Counted from the stretch's first letter, positions 1 through 9,307 are shown. The stretch is DNA of 64,000 bases from Hyphomonadaceae bacterium JAD_PAG50586_4 (GCA_023242925.1 CP096134.1:3491501-3555500); one strand, 5' to 3'. The notes: generated by a model not told the origin, from the sequence alone. A program made the numbers and translations.

Positions 1-44
1 ATCCTCGGCACACCGCGCCGGCGCAGATAAAAGAGAACCCGCTC

Positions 45-518
45 ATGGACCTCAGCCTCAGCAATCCTCTGTTCGCTACCTACGTCATTGCGGCTTCGCT
101 GATGATCTTGAAGGCTGTCGCCATGTCGTGGCTCACGGTGCAGCGGATGGTGAGCGCCAAGGGCGGCTTTCGCGCGCCCGAAGATTTGCGCAAGACGCCG
201 CTCAACCCCAGTCCCGATCCGGCGCAATTGCTGCCAAATGAAAAGGTCGAGCGCATCCGGCGCATTCATCAAAATGACCTGGAGAACATTCCCTTCTTCC
301 TGGCGGCGGGGTTTTTGTTCATCACGACTGCGCCGCCGCTCCTGCTCGCGCAATGGCTGCTCTACGGTTACGTCGCCTCGCGCTTGCTCCATTTCATCGC
401 CTACCTGACCGCCCAAACGCACGACATGCGCGCGATGCTGTGGACGATCGGCTCGCTTATTCTCATCTTTATGACCGGTTCGGCGCTTTGGGCGGCGATC
501 AACACGTTCATCACGTGA
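45..518 (+). CDS. MAPEG family membrane protein
   Basis: Small integral membrane protein of the MAPEG superfamily (microsomal glutathione S-transferase 1-like), 157 aa, the usual family length. Four hydrophobic stretches are visible at about residues 8-30, 82-97, 100-122 and 130-153. The segment ERIRRIHQNDLENIPFF (residues 69-85) carries the Arg, Asn and Glu positions that contact glutathione or shape the active site in characterised MGST1-type members. The ATG follows an AAGAGAA stretch by about 8 nt. Its TGA stop is separated from the in-frame ATG of the next gene by a single TTA codon, so the two are probably cotranscribed. A glutathione-dependent transferase or peroxidase role is a family inference; the substrate cannot be read from the sequence. 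Confidence 0.85.
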   Translation: MDLSLSNPLFATYVIAASLMILKAVAMSWLTVQRMVSAKGGFRAPEDLRKTPLNPSPDPAQLLPNEKVERIRRIHQNDLENIPFFLAAGFLFITTAPPLLLAQWLLYGYVASRLLHFIAYLTAQTHDMRAMLWTIGSLILIFMTGSALWAAINTFIT

Positions 519-521
519 TTA

Positions 522-2501
522 ATGGATTTAGGCGCCGAAGAGATCATCGTCGTCACCGCGCCGCGCTTGCCACAAGCGCCAGGCGAGCAAGCCTATTCGG
601 TTCTAGCGATCGATCCGCGCGCGGTTGAGGATGCGGTGCGCTTGGATCGTGCGCTGGCGGTAGCACCTGGCGCCAATCTTTTCCGCCGCAACGATAGCGG
701 CGCGGCGAACCCCACAGTGCAAGGCTTGTCGTTGCGCGCGATTGGCCCGTCCGGCGCGGGGCGCGGGCTCGTCACGCTCGACGGCGTGCCCCAGCACGAT
801 CCGTTCGGTGGCTGGGTGATCTGGGGCGGATTGGCGCCGGAATTGATCGAACGCGCCAACATCATTCGCGGCGCAGGCGCAGGCCCTTATGGCGCCGGCG
901 CGTTGACCGGCGTGGTCGCCCTGGATGAGCGCAGCGCGCAGGGTTTCTCGCTGCGCGCCGAGTATGGCGCGCGCGACTACACCCGCGTCGGCGGCGTGGG
1001 CGTCGCCAATGGCGATGCGTTTAGCGCGCTTCTTGGCGCGAGCGTCGAACACGACGACGGCTGGATCCCTACGCGCGAAGGCCGCGGCGCAGCGGATGCG
1101 CCACTTGCCCGTGACGCGATGAGCGGCGCGGTGCGGGTGCAGCGCATGCAGGGCGGCGTGCTCATCTCCGCGCGGCTTTCGGCATACGCCGAAGAGCGCA
1201 GCTCGGGCCTCGTGGGCGCGAACTCGACGGCGGACGGTGTCGCCGCCAGCCTCACGTTCGTCTCGCAACCGCGCGCTGACGCGCCCGGCTGGCGTGCGCA
1301 AGCCTGGGCGCGCGAAAGTGACATGAGCAACAGCTTCGTCACCGTGGCCCCCGATCGCAGCATGACAACACCTGCTTCCGCGCAGGATGAAACACCTGCG
1401 TTCGGCTGGGGCGCGAACGCGGCTTTACGCTGGAGCAACGGTGAAATCGGCGTCGACCTGCGCGCGGCTGACGGCGAGACGCGAGAGCGCTTCAATTATA
1501 GCGGCGGGACGTTTCTGCGCTCCCGCGGCGCCGGCGGCGAAACGCTCAGCGCGGGCGCTTACGCCGAAGGCTGGCGCACGTATGGCGACACACTCGTATC
1601 CGGCGGCGTGCGGCTCGATTGGTGGCAGGCGAGCGAAGGCCGACGGCTCGAGCGCTTGATCGCCACCGGCGCGCCAACGCTTGATGTGGAGGCCGAGGAC
1701 CGAGAAGTTTGGGCGCCCAATGCGCGTGTTGGCGTACGTCACGATTTTGGATCGCACTATGCCCGCGCCGCCGCCTATGCAGGCTTGCGTCCGCCGACGC
1801 TGAACGAATTGCACCGCCCCTTTCGCGTGGGCAACGACATCACCGAAGCGAACACCAGCCTCGAACCCGAACGACTTTACGGCCTCGACGCGGCGTTCGG
1901 TGATGATCATGGCGATGTCGCCTGGAGCATCGGCGTGTTCGCGGTGCGCCTTGTCGATCCGATCACCAATGTGACACTCGGCTTTGGCCCCGGCACATTT
2001 CCGCCCGGCGTGTTTGTGCCGGCGGGCGGCGTTTATCGGCAACGCCAAAATGCGGGCCATATCGATGCGCTCGGTGTCGAAGCAGACGCACGGGGCGCAT
2101 TGAGCGATGTGCTCTCCTGGCGCGCGGCGCTCTCCTACACCGATGCGCAGATCGATGGGGACGATGACGCGCCCCAACTCACCGGCCTGCGCCCCGCGCA
2201 AGCGCCGGAGTTGAGCATCACGGCGGGTCTTGCGTGGCGGCCCTGGAACAGCGGCGCGTTCAGCGCAGACGCACGTTACGAAAGCGCACGCTTCGATGAT
2301 GATCTGAACACGCGCCGGCTTGGCCAAGCTCTAACGCTCGATCTGCGCTTCGAACAAAACATCACGCCCCACGCGAGCGCCTTCATCGCGCTCGACAACG
2401 CGCTCGATTCCGCAATCGAAACCGGCGCCACAGCGGATGGCGTGACACTTTACGGCGCGCCGCAAGCAGCGCGGGTTGGCGTTCGTCTAACTGGCCGCTG
2501 A
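522..2501 (+). CDS. TonB-dependent outer-membrane receptor lacking a visible signal peptide
   Basis: 659 aa TonB-dependent receptor: a plug domain over roughly the first 140 residues followed by a beta-barrel rich in alternating aromatic/polar strands. Near the start EEIIVVTAPR (residues 6-15) resembles a TonB box, and LVTLDGVPQHDPFGGW, IIRGAGAGPYGAGALTGVV and LRPPTLNELHRPFR are typical plug and barrel motifs. Such proteins import siderophores, cobalamin, sugars or other large ligands using TonB energy; the ligand is not identifiable. Oddity: translation from the only available start puts the TonB box at the very N-terminus with no signal peptide, no upstream reading frame supplies one, and no clear Shine-Dalgarno precedes the ATG. 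The ORF is in the same frame as the MAPEG gene, one codon after its stop. It may be N-terminally truncated. It ends 15 nt inside the convergent DUF1203 gene. Confidence 0.85.
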   Translation: MDLGAEEIIVVTAPRLPQAPGEQAYSVLAIDPRAVEDAVRLDRALAVAPGANLFRRNDSGAANPTVQGLSLRAIGPSGAGRGLVTLDGVPQHDPFGGWVIWGGLAPELIERANIIRGAGAGPYGAGALTGVVALDERSAQGFSLRAEYGARDYTRVGGVGVANGDAFSALLGASVEHDDGWIPTREGRGAADAPLARDAMSGAVRVQRMQGGVLISARLSAYAEERSSGLVGANSTADGVAASLTFVSQPRADAPGWRAQAWARESDMSNSFVTVAPDRSMTTPASAQDETPAFGWGANAALRWSNGEIGVDLRAADGETRERFNYSGGTFLRSRGAGGETLSAGAYAEGWRTYGDTLVSGGVRLDWWQASEGRRLERLIATGAPTLDVEAEDREVWAPNARVGVRHDFGSHYARAAAYAGLRPPTLNELHRPFRVGNDITEANTSLEPERLYGLDAAFGDDHGDVAWSIGVFAVRLVDPITNVTLGFGPGTFPPGVFVPAGGVYRQRQNAGHIDALGVEADARGALSDVLSWRAALSYTDAQIDGDDDAPQLTGLRPAQAPELSITAGLAWRPWNSGAFSADARYESARFDDDLNTRRLGQALTLDLRFEQNITPHASAFIALDNALDSAIETGATADGVTLYGAPQAARVGVRLTGR

Positions 2502-2963
2502 GGCGCGATCGACGCGGCACTGGAAGCAGCCGAACTTTGACCTGATGTGAACATACGCGATGGCTGTGTCGTTCAAGATCGACTCGCATGCGTCCTTCAG
2601 ATCAGCGCCGCGCACGATCTGACCGGTCTCGTAGCGAATCCAATCCTCGCAATCGTAGCCGCGAACCGCCGCTGGATCGAGAAACTGAAACCAGGCCGGC
2701 AAGTCCGCGCCCTCGTAGCGCGTGCATACGCCGGTGTGCAGAAAGATCGGTCCAGTCTCCGCATAAGGCTGCGCCCTCGGGAATGGGCGATAATTGAGCA
2801 CGAGCTTGTCGGCGCCCGGCGCGATGAGCTGGAGGCAATGTCGGCACGGATTGGCCGCGCCTTCGGCTGCGCGCACTAACGGTCGCTGGCCATTGGCGTC
2901 CGCGCCGCCTTCGCGCAATTGATTGAATGCCGCCGTCGAAATGCCGCTCACACGCAATGCCAT
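2487..2963 (-). CDS. DUF1203 family protein
   Basis: 158 aa protein matching the DUF1203 family by its core CRHCLQLIAPGADKLVLNYR, the following ETGPIFLHTGVC and the C-terminal YVHIRSKFGCFQCRV. Several conserved Cys/His positions (CRHC near residue 40, a Cys in HTGVC, and the terminal CFQC pair) suggest a metal or redox site, but no function is established for the family. The start at MALRVSG is chosen because GGAGG lies 5 nt upstream of this ATG; a longer frame exists but has no ribosome site. The 3' end overlaps the convergent TonB receptor by 15 nt. It lies 80 bp downstream of zapE on the same strand. Confidence 0.75.
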   Translation of the reverse strand: MALRVSGISTAAFNQLREGGADANGQRPLVRAAEGAANPCRHCLQLIAPGADKLVLNYRPFPRAQPYAETGPIFLHTGVCTRYEGADLPAWFQFLDPAAVRGYDCEDWIRYETGQIVRGADLKDACESILNDTAIAYVHIRSKFGCFQCRVDRASAAS

Positions 2964-3043
2964 GCCACCCTCCGTTCGAGCGCCGGAGCAAAGCAGGTTG
3001 GCATTCAACGGTCGCGCCAGTTTCGGACTTGGCGTTAAAAACG

Positions 3044-4150
3044 CTAATCCACGATCCCGCTCTTCCATTCCGCATCGCGACGCGGCAGCGCGAGGTAGCT
3101 TTCGCTGCGCATTTCCATCAGGCGCGAGGCGGTGCGTTCGAACTCGAAGCTTTGGTCGCCCGCCGGATAGAGCGTCTGTGGCGGCGCATCGGCGGAAGCG
3201 ACGAGCTTCACTTTCGCTTCGTAAAGCGCGTCGATCAAAGTGCGGAATCGCGCCGCTTCCTCGCGCATGGAGGGAGAGAGCTTAGGGATATTTTCCAAGA
3301 GCACGGTGTGAAAGCGCTCAGCGATTTCGAGATAATCCCCAGCACCCAGCGGCCGCGCGCAGAGCTCTTCGAAGGTAAAGTGCGCCACGCCCGCCGCTTC
3401 ACGCTCCACCTTCAGCGCGCGCCCGCCGACGTCGAGCATCACCGATTGCGGGGCTGCGCCGAGCGTCAGCCGCTCCCAGGCCCGATCCATCGACTCTTCC
3501 GCAGCTGGTCCAAGCGGCGCATAATAAACGGGCGCGGCCATCAAGCGCTCAAGCCGATAATCGCGCGGCCCGGCGATCGAAATCACATCAAGCTTTTGCT
3601 TTAGTAATTCGATGAACGGCACGAAGAGCTGACGGTTGAGGCCGTTCTTATAAAGTTCATCCGGCGGTCGGTTTGAGGTGGCGACGATGGTGACGCCGCT
3701 TTCGAACAAGCGCTCGAATAGCCGGCCCAAGATCATCGCGTCGGCAATGTCGGTGACTTGCACTTCGTCGAAGCACAAAAGCTGCGCGCCGTCGCAGACG
3801 CGCTTGGCCGCCTGCGCGATCAACTGATCTTGGCCGGCGCCCGCCGCGCGCGCGTCGCGCATCGCCGCGTGCTGCGCCAGCATGAATTCGTGAAAGTGCA
3901 CGCGCCGCTTCTTCTTCACGGGCGCCGCTTCAAAGAAGAGATCAAGCAGCAGCGACTTGCCGCGCCCGACTGGGCCCCAGAGATAAAGCCCACGCGGGAC
4001 AGCGCCCTTGCCAAACCAAGCGTCTGGATTCCAGCGCATCAGCGCCTCGGCCAGCGCATCCAGACGTTCGGCGGCGCGGGCCTGGTCCGGATCGGGCGCG
4101 AGATCGCCCGCTTCCAGGCGCCGGCGGTACGCGGCAAGCGGCGATGACAT
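3044..4150 (-). CDS. zapE: ZapE/AFG1-like ATPase
   Basis: 368 aa AFG1-family P-loop ATPase, full length. Walker A is GPVGRGKS (residues 59-66), Walker B LLCFDEVQ (residues 124-131), and ATSNRPP (157-163) is the sensor region. In E. coli ZapE associates with the divisome and destabilises FtsZ polymers in an ATP-dependent way; mitochondrial AFG1 works in respiratory-chain quality control. Both roles are family knowledge, not visible here. In many alphaproteobacteria this gene is near TCA-cycle genes such as mdh; here it sits between a DUF1203 gene and a divergent acyltransferase, 148 bp from the latter's start. Confidence 0.93.
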   Translation of the reverse strand: MSSPLAAYRRRLEAGDLAPDPDQARAAERLDALAEALMRWNPDAWFGKGAVPRGLYLWGPVGRGKSLLLDLFFEAAPVKKKRRVHFHEFMLAQHAAMRDARAAGAGQDQLIAQAAKRVCDGAQLLCFDEVQVTDIADAMILGRLFERLFESGVTIVATSNRPPDELYKNGLNRQLFVPFIELLKQKLDVISIAGPRDYRLERLMAAPVYYAPLGPAAEESMDRAWERLTLGAAPQSVMLDVGGRALKVEREAAGVAHFTFEELCARPLGAGDYLEIAERFHTVLLENIPKLSPSMREEAARFRTLIDALYEAKVKLVASADAPPQTLYPAGDQSFEFERTASRLMEMRSESYLALPRRDAEWKSGIVD

Positions 4151-4298
4151 CGAGACTCAGGACTCCGGCGGCGGCAGCCGCTTTAGAACCGGCCCGGGCG
4201 GCCCAACGCAAGTGCTGGACGGCTCTTTTCGCCGCCCGCGCCGCATGCTTCCCTGCCGGGAACAGCGCCGACTCAAACGAGCGCCTGGGCGGAGCCCG

Positions 4299-5255
4299 AT
4301 GACGCAAATGGACGCCACGATGACGACCCAGCCGGCGCGCACAGCCGCGCCCACCAAGCATATCGTCGACGTTCTGATCGAAGAACGCGCGCCGAAGCTC
4401 TCGTCGGGGCCGGTTTGGCCAATCGTGCGTGCGCCGCTGTTTACGATCCTGAACTACCAAAAAGCCGTGCGCATGGCCGACATGATCGCGCCGATGGCCG
4501 GCGCCGATGCGCTGGAATCGATCTCGCAGCTTTTGTCGGTGAAGCTCGATGTCGCCGGCCTTGAACGCGTGCCGCGCGACGGCGCCTTCATCGTGCTGGC
4601 CAATCACCCGACCGGCATCACCGACGGCATCGCACTTTACGATGCGCTCAAGGGCCCGCGTCCTGACGTGATGTTCTACGCGAATTCCGATGCGCAGCGT
4701 GTGTGCCCGCGCTTTGACGACGTGCTGATTCCGGTCGAGTGGGTGCTGGCTAAGCGCACGCGTGAACGCACACGTGTCACGCTGAAGATGACGGACGAAG
4801 CGTTCGCGCAGAACCGCCCGCTGGCGATCTTCCCGGCCGGGCGCTTGGCGCGCGTGCGCGATGACGGCCATCTCACCGATCCGGAATGGATGCCCACCGC
4901 AATCAGCCTCGCGCGCAAATACGAGTTACCGATCCTGCCCGTCCACATGAGCGGCCCCTATTCGTTTTGGTTTCACACCTTCTCGAAAGTCTCAGCCGAG
5001 CTGCGCGACATCACGCTCTTTCACGAGCTGTTGAACAAGCAGGGCAAGACCTACAAACTGACCTTCGGCCCACTCATCCCGGCAGCCCAAGCGGCGGGCG
5101 ATGCAATCTCCATCACCAGGCGGATCAAGCATTACGTCGAACGCGAGTTGCACGCAGCGCCCGATAAGCCCTTCGATCCCAACGGCCCCGAATGCGCCTG
5201 GCGCGATCCCCGCCCGCGCAAGCGCCCACGCAAGCGCCGACGCAAGCGATTGTGA
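4299..5255 (+). CDS. Lysophospholipid/glycerolipid acyltransferase family protein
   Basis: 318 aa predicted membrane-associated acyltransferase of the PlsC/LPLAT superfamily. The catalytic block is VLANHPTGITDG, where His and Asp are five residues apart, unlike the HX4D spacing of classical PlsC; the same HX5D spacing occurs in other LPLAT subfamilies with an NHP-x-G motif. A second block, IFPAGRLARV, corresponds to the phosphate-binding FPEGTRS motif with Gly-Arg kept. Later LPILPVHMSG fits motif IV. The C-terminus is extremely basic (Arg/Lys repeats over the last 15 residues), which may bind anionic lipid. The start is set at ATG 4299 because GGAG lies 4 nt upstream; the open frame continues upstream without coding character. 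Divergent from zapE. Acyl donor and acceptor are unknown. Confidence 0.8.
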   Translation: MTQMDATMTTQPARTAAPTKHIVDVLIEERAPKLSSGPVWPIVRAPLFTILNYQKAVRMADMIAPMAGADALESISQLLSVKLDVAGLERVPRDGAFIVLANHPTGITDGIALYDALKGPRPDVMFYANSDAQRVCPRFDDVLIPVEWVLAKRTRERTRVTLKMTDEAFAQNRPLAIFPAGRLARVRDDGHLTDPEWMPTAISLARKYELPILPVHMSGPYSFWFHTFSKVSAELRDITLFHELLNKQGKTYKLTFGPLIPAAQAAGDAISITRRIKHYVERELHAAPDKPFDPNGPECAWRDPRPRKRPRKRRRKRL

Positions 5256-5331
5256 AAAATCAGCCATAGACGCGGGTCACGGCGCGGCGCAATGTGCTGG
5301 CCGAGGGACGGGTATCGGATGGGAGTGAGCC

Positions 5332-6558
5332 ATGCGCGCCCGTATTTTGGCGTTAGGATTGTGGGCGGGATTTGCGGCGACGAGCATCGCCATTCCCTAC
5401 ATTCCGCCACCGCAACCAGTTTATGAAGCGCCGATCGATCGCGCGCTGACCAATGTCGCGGCGATGGAAGGCATTGATCCGGCGCAACGCGAACGCGTGC
5501 TTGGCCGGCTCAATCTTCTCGCTTACGCGCGCGACAATGCCCCGTTCACCTACATGGCTGACAGCAACGATTTCGTTGAAGCCGGCAGCATGCTCTGCCG
5601 CGAAGTGCAGCCGATGGGCCCGCGTATGCAAGAAGAGCCGCGCGAATTCGGGCCAGACGATCGTTGCGCCGCGTACCAATTCAATCTCGGCCCGCAAACC
5701 GAAACGCCGACCAATGCGCCGCAAAACCCGAGCGCGGGCGCGCGGGCGCGCCTGGAAGCCGCGCGCGGCCATTATGCACGGGCGCTGGAGATCGACCGCG
5801 CCGACCTGCGCGCGCGCTTGGGCTACGCTTATGTGCTGGACCGCCTCGGTCGCACCAATGATGCGCGCCGTGAATTGCGCACCATTCTGAAGCGCGGCTT
5901 GCCGCGCTTGGCTGGTCCGCAATCGGAATGGGAAGACCACGCGGTGCTCACCGAAACTGCCGCACACCTGGCGCATCTCGCGACCTCGCACAGCGACCGC
6001 GCCCGCATGGATCGCTTGCGCCAGCGTTTAGAAGCGAGCCAACCGATCGTCTACGTGACGCCTGTCGTCGTGCCGTTGGCGGATCGGCCGTTCGAACGCT
6101 TGGTGGACAATGGTTCGCCCGTCGCATTCGATTTCGCCGGCACCGGCGATGCGCGCGCGCAAGGCTGGCTGACGCCGGACGCAGCGTGGCTGGTGTGGGA
6201 CCCGGAATGGCGTGGCCAAGTGCGCTCGGGCTTCGACATGATCGGCCAGCGGACATGGAGCGTGTTCTGGAACGATGGTTTTGAGGCGCTGCGCGCGCTC
6301 GATGACAATCGCGATGGCGAACTGACCGGCGCCGAGTTGGGCGGCCTGGCGCTCTGGCGCGACGAGAACCGCAACGGTGTCAGCGATCCGGGCGAAGTAA
6401 TGCCGGCGAATGTGCACGGCGTGACCGCGCTCTCGGTGCGCGGTGAGACCACCCGCCCTGGCCTGATGACCGCGCCAACCGGCGTGCGCTTCGAGAACGG
6501 CCGCACCCGCCCGCTCTATGATTGGACGCCAGGTCTGGAAAACGCACCTGTGAGCTAA
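5332..6558 (+). CDS. Secreted protein with TPR-like region and paired EF-hand loops
   Basis: 408 aa exported protein. Residues 1-20 form a signal peptide (Arg, then a hydrophobic run ending in Ala residues). A helical TPR-like segment lies at about 137-190. Near the C-terminus are two EF-hand/dockerin-like calcium loops: DDNRDGELTGAEL (from Asp324, ligand pattern D-x-N-x-D-G ending in Glu335) and DENRNGVSDPGEV (from Asp344). GGGAG lies 6 nt before the ATG. I do not recognise the family; calcium binding is inferred from the loops. The gene is convergent with the response-regulator gene and overlaps it by exactly 4 nt at the stops (CTAA). Confidence 0.75.
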   Translation: MRARILALGLWAGFAATSIAIPYIPPPQPVYEAPIDRALTNVAAMEGIDPAQRERVLGRLNLLAYARDNAPFTYMADSNDFVEAGSMLCREVQPMGPRMQEEPREFGPDDRCAAYQFNLGPQTETPTNAPQNPSAGARARLEAARGHYARALEIDRADLRARLGYAYVLDRLGRTNDARRELRTILKRGLPRLAGPQSEWEDHAVLTETAAHLAHLATSHSDRARMDRLRQRLEASQPIVYVTPVVVPLADRPFERLVDNGSPVAFDFAGTGDARAQGWLTPDAAWLVWDPEWRGQVRSGFDMIGQRTWSVFWNDGFEALRALDDNRDGELTGAELGGLALWRDENRNGVSDPGEVMPANVHGVTALSVRGETTRPGLMTAPTGVRFENGRTRPLYDWTPGLENAPVS

Positions 6559-6908
6559 GCGCGCGCCGCTTCGATCGCGGCGTTGAGCTGATAGGGCTCG
6601 AACGGTTTTGGCAACACGCGCACGGACTTCCACATCTCGTCCACACCGCCAATGCCATAGCCGGTGGCGAAAATGAACGGCACGCCGCGTGCGCTCAACA
6701 CTTCCGCCACGGCGTAGGTGCGCTCGCCATTGAGATTCACGTCGAGGATGGCGAAATCCACCTCTACCTCGCGCGCAAGCTTCAGCGCTTGCTCAAGGCG
6801 TCCGGCGATGGCGACGACTTCGTGACCCAAATCGCTCAGTACGTCCTCTATGAGCATCGCCACCAGCGCCTCATCTTCGACAATTAAAAATCTTAACGGC
6901 GTAGCCAC
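6555..6908 (-). CDS. Single-domain response regulator (receiver only)
   Basis: 117 aa CheY-like receiver with no output domain. Acidic pocket residues Glu11 and Asp12, phosphoacceptor Asp56 (in FAILDVNLNG), Thr82 (in FATGY) and Lys101 (in VLPKPFEP) are all present. It starts with GTG only 3 nt after the stop of the upstream HWE histidine kinase, so the two are translationally coupled and almost certainly form a cognate pair. Receivers of this FATGYG type commonly partner HWE kinases in alphaproteobacteria and act by phosphotransfer or protein-protein contact, not by binding DNA. The signal and target are not visible. Confidence 0.9.
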   Translation of the reverse strand: MATPLRFLIVEDEALVAMLIEDVLSDLGHEVVAIAGRLEQALKLAREVEVDFAILDVNLNGERTYAVAEVLSARGVPFIFATGYGIGGVDEMWKSVRVLPKPFEPYQLNAAIEAARA

Positions 6909-6911
6909 GCC

Positions 6912-8399
6912 CTAACCTTCCCATTGATAGACAAAGCGCCGTTCGATCGGCGTCGATATATTCGCTTCCACGCCCTCGGGCAAAAACGCGATGTGTGCTC
7001 CGCCGCCCAATTCGTAAGCGAGATTGCGCTCGATCAGGCGCGAACCAAATCCGACACGCGTCGGCGGCGAGACGGGCGGTCCGCCAGACTCGCACCAATG
7101 GAGGTGCAGCATCTCGGCGCCGCCTGCATCGCGCGCTTCCCATGTGAGCTTCACGCGGCCCTTGTCACCGGAAGGAGCGCCATACTTAGCGGCGTTGGTC
7201 GCCAATTCATGCAGCGCAATCGATAGCGCCAGCGCTTGTTTGGGCGTCAACCGCACCACTGGGCCGCCCACTTCCACACGAGAACCGGCCGCCGCGAACG
7301 CCATCAGCGCGCGCTCAACCACCTCGCGCAGATAGGCGCCCTCCCAGTTCTCAGCCGTCAGCAAATCGTGCGCGCGCGCCAGCGCCGTCAGTCGCGCGTC
7401 AATCAGCGGCCGCGCCTCGCCGCTACGCTCCGTGTTGCGCAACGTCTGCATAACCAAAGACTGCACCGTCGCCAGCGTGTTCTTTACGCGGTGGTTCAGC
7501 TCGTTGATCAGCAATTGACGCTGTTCGTCGGCGCGTTTGCGCTCGGTGATGTCGCGCGCGATCTTCGAGGCGCCCACGATCACGCCGCGCGCGTCCTTCA
7601 CAGGCGACACGGTCAGCGAGATGTGAATCCGTTCGCCATCCTTGCGCACACGCTCGGTTTCAAAGTGCTCGATCCGGTCGCCGCGGCGAACACGTTCGAT
7701 GATGCCGGGTTCTTCGTGGTGCAGTTCTGGCGGGATCAGCGTCAACACTGAGCGGCCAATGATCTCGATCGGCGCATAGCCGAACAGACGCTCGGCGCCC
7801 TTATTCCAGCTGTTGATGATCCCGCCCAGATCCTTGGAGATGATCGCGTCGTTTGAATTCTCAACGATCGAACCGAGCAATTGGCTCGCTTGTTCAACGC
7901 GACCACGCAAACCCCGCGCGATGTCGCGTTCGAGAGAAAACCCGACCTGGTGAGCGATGGCGCGCGCGACATCCAATTCAGCGCGGCTGAATTGGTGCGG
8001 CGCGTTGTGATACACCATAAACTTGCCGACGACGCCGCCATACGCCACCAACGGCACGAAGGCCAAGGCGCAAATACCCTCGTCGCGATTGATCGCCTTC
8101 ACCTCGGCGGACTCCAGCGCGTCGTCAATATCGGTGATGGTTTGCGGTTCTGGCTGCGGCTCGCCGGTGCGCCATTGCGTGTGTCCGGTTGCGGCTTCGC
8201 GATAAGTTTCCGACAGACCGCGCGAAGCAACGAAGCGCATCTCGCCTTGTGCATCGAACATCAGGATGGAGGCGCGGTCGCAGTTAAGCGTGTCGAAGAT
8301 CGCGTCGAGCGCGGCTTCGTAAACTTGCTTCTCGTCGCAGGCGCGGAAAAGCCGGTCGGTTAAGCGGAAAAATACCCGCGCGGCGCTCGCCGGCAGCAT
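6912..8399 (-). CDS. GAF-PAS HWE-family sensor histidine kinase
   Basis: 495 aa cytosolic sensor kinase without membrane segments. From the chosen start: GAF domain at about 20-160, PAS/PAC at about 175-285 (with NDAIISKDLGGIINSWN), then an HWE kinase core: phosphoacceptor His in ELNHRVKNTLATVQS (about residue 303), N-box ELATNAAKYGA (about 400), the family W-x-E motif in WCESGGPP (about 435) and G-box GFGSRLIERNL. The start is ATG 8399, because GGAAGG lies 7 nt upstream; a longer frame begins with GTG at 8477. GAF and PAS suggest sensing of a small ligand, light or redox through a bound cofactor; no flavin-binding cysteine motif is seen. Coupled to the following receiver gene. Confidence 0.9.
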   Translation of the reverse strand: MLPASAARVFFRLTDRLFRACDEKQVYEAALDAIFDTLNCDRASILMFDAQGEMRFVASRGLSETYREAATGHTQWRTGEPQPEPQTITDIDDALESAEVKAINRDEGICALAFVPLVAYGGVVGKFMVYHNAPHQFSRAELDVARAIAHQVGFSLERDIARGLRGRVEQASQLLGSIVENSNDAIISKDLGGIINSWNKGAERLFGYAPIEIIGRSVLTLIPPELHHEEPGIIERVRRGDRIEHFETERVRKDGERIHISLTVSPVKDARGVIVGASKIARDITERKRADEQRQLLINELNHRVKNTLATVQSLVMQTLRNTERSGEARPLIDARLTALARAHDLLTAENWEGAYLREVVERALMAFAAAGSRVEVGGPVVRLTPKQALALSIALHELATNAAKYGAPSGDKGRVKLTWEARDAGGAEMLHLHWCESGGPPVSPPTRVGFGSRLIERNLAYELGGGAHIAFLPEGVEANISTPIERRFVYQWEG

Positions 8400-8524
8400 T
8401 GTCTCGCCTTCCAGATGGGCTGTCTCAGCCACCCACATGCACTCCCGCGCGCCCTTCGCCGTGGCCGACAACGCCACGAGACGGGACCTTGTTCCCTACG
8501 CTGGAAACTGGAGCAAGCGGTCGC

Positions 8525-9307
8525 TTAAACCTTGCGTTCGACCATCGCCTTTTTGATCTCGGCGATGGCCTTGGCCGGGTTCAGACCCTTGGGGCAGACC
8601 TGGGCGCAATTCATGATGGTGTGGCAGCGATAGAGCTTGAACGGGTCTTCCAGCGCATCGAGGCGCTCGCCCTGATGCTCGTCGCGGCTGTCGGCAATCC
8701 AGCGATAGGCTTGCAGCAGTGCTGCCGGACCCATGAAGCGATCGCTATTCCACCAATAAGACGGGCACGACGTCGAGCAGCAGGCGCAAAGGATGCACTC
8801 ATACAAGCCGTCGAGCTTGGCGCGCTCTTCCGGGCTCTGGCGCCATTCGGCGTCGGGCTCGGGCGTCTCGGTTTGCAGATAGGGTTGGATCGCCGCGTAT
8901 TGCGCGGTGAAGTTCGTCAGATCCGGCACCAGATCCTTCAGCACCGGCTGGTGCGGCAGCGGCGAGATCGTGATCGCGCCTGCGGAATATTCGTCCATGC
9001 CTTTAGTGCAGGCGAGCGTATTACGGCCGCCGATATTCATAGCGCACGAACCGCAGACACCTTCACGGCAAGAGCGACGGAAAGTCAGCGTTGGGTCGAT
9101 GTCATTTTTGATGGAAATCAGCGCGTCGAGCACCATCGGCCCGCAGCTGTCGAGATCGACCTGGTAGATATCCCAGCGCGGATTCTCGCCCGTCTCGGGA
9201 TCGTAGCGGTAAATCTTGAACTCCCGCGTGCGCTTGGCCCCTTTCGGGGCGTCATGGCGCTTGCCGGTTTTGACCTTGGAATTCTTGGGAAGTGTAAGTT
9301 CGACCAT
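8525..9307 (-). CDS. sdhB: Succinate dehydrogenase iron-sulfur subunit
   Basis: 260 aa iron-sulfur subunit of complex II, which passes electrons from the SdhA flavin to quinone at the inner membrane. The [2Fe-2S] ligands are in [10 protein letters not shown] (Cys80, 85, 88) and LACTKG (Cys100). The [4Fe-4S] and [3Fe-4S] ligands are in [12 protein letters not shown] (from Cys171), [12 protein letters not shown] and following. The start MVELTLPK is chosen because upstream extension would need a TTG and lacks conservation. Oddity: sdhC, sdhD and sdhA do not precede it. The upstream gene on this strand is creD and the downstream gene is a histidine kinase, so sdhB is separated from the rest of the operon or the other subunits lie elsewhere. 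Confidence 0.96.
   Translation of the reverse strand: MVELTLPKNSKVKTGKRHDAPKGAKRTREFKIYRYDPETGENPRWDIYQVDLDSCGPMVLDALISIKNDIDPTLTFRRSCREGVCGSCAMNIGGRNTLACTKGMDEYSAGAITISPLPHQPVLKDLVPDLTNFTAQYAAIQPYLQTETPEPDAEWRQSPEERAKLDGLYECILCACCSTSCPSYWWNSDRFMGPAALLQAYRWIADSRDEHQGERLDALEDPFKLYRCHTIMNCAQVCPKGLNPAKAIAEIKKAMVERKV

Noticed and set aside
45..2501. A MAPEG-TonB receptor fusion through TGA readthrough
   Set aside because: The frames agree, but MAPEG ends at its normal length and no readthrough signal is visible. Kept only as a remote option within the finding on the missing signal peptide.
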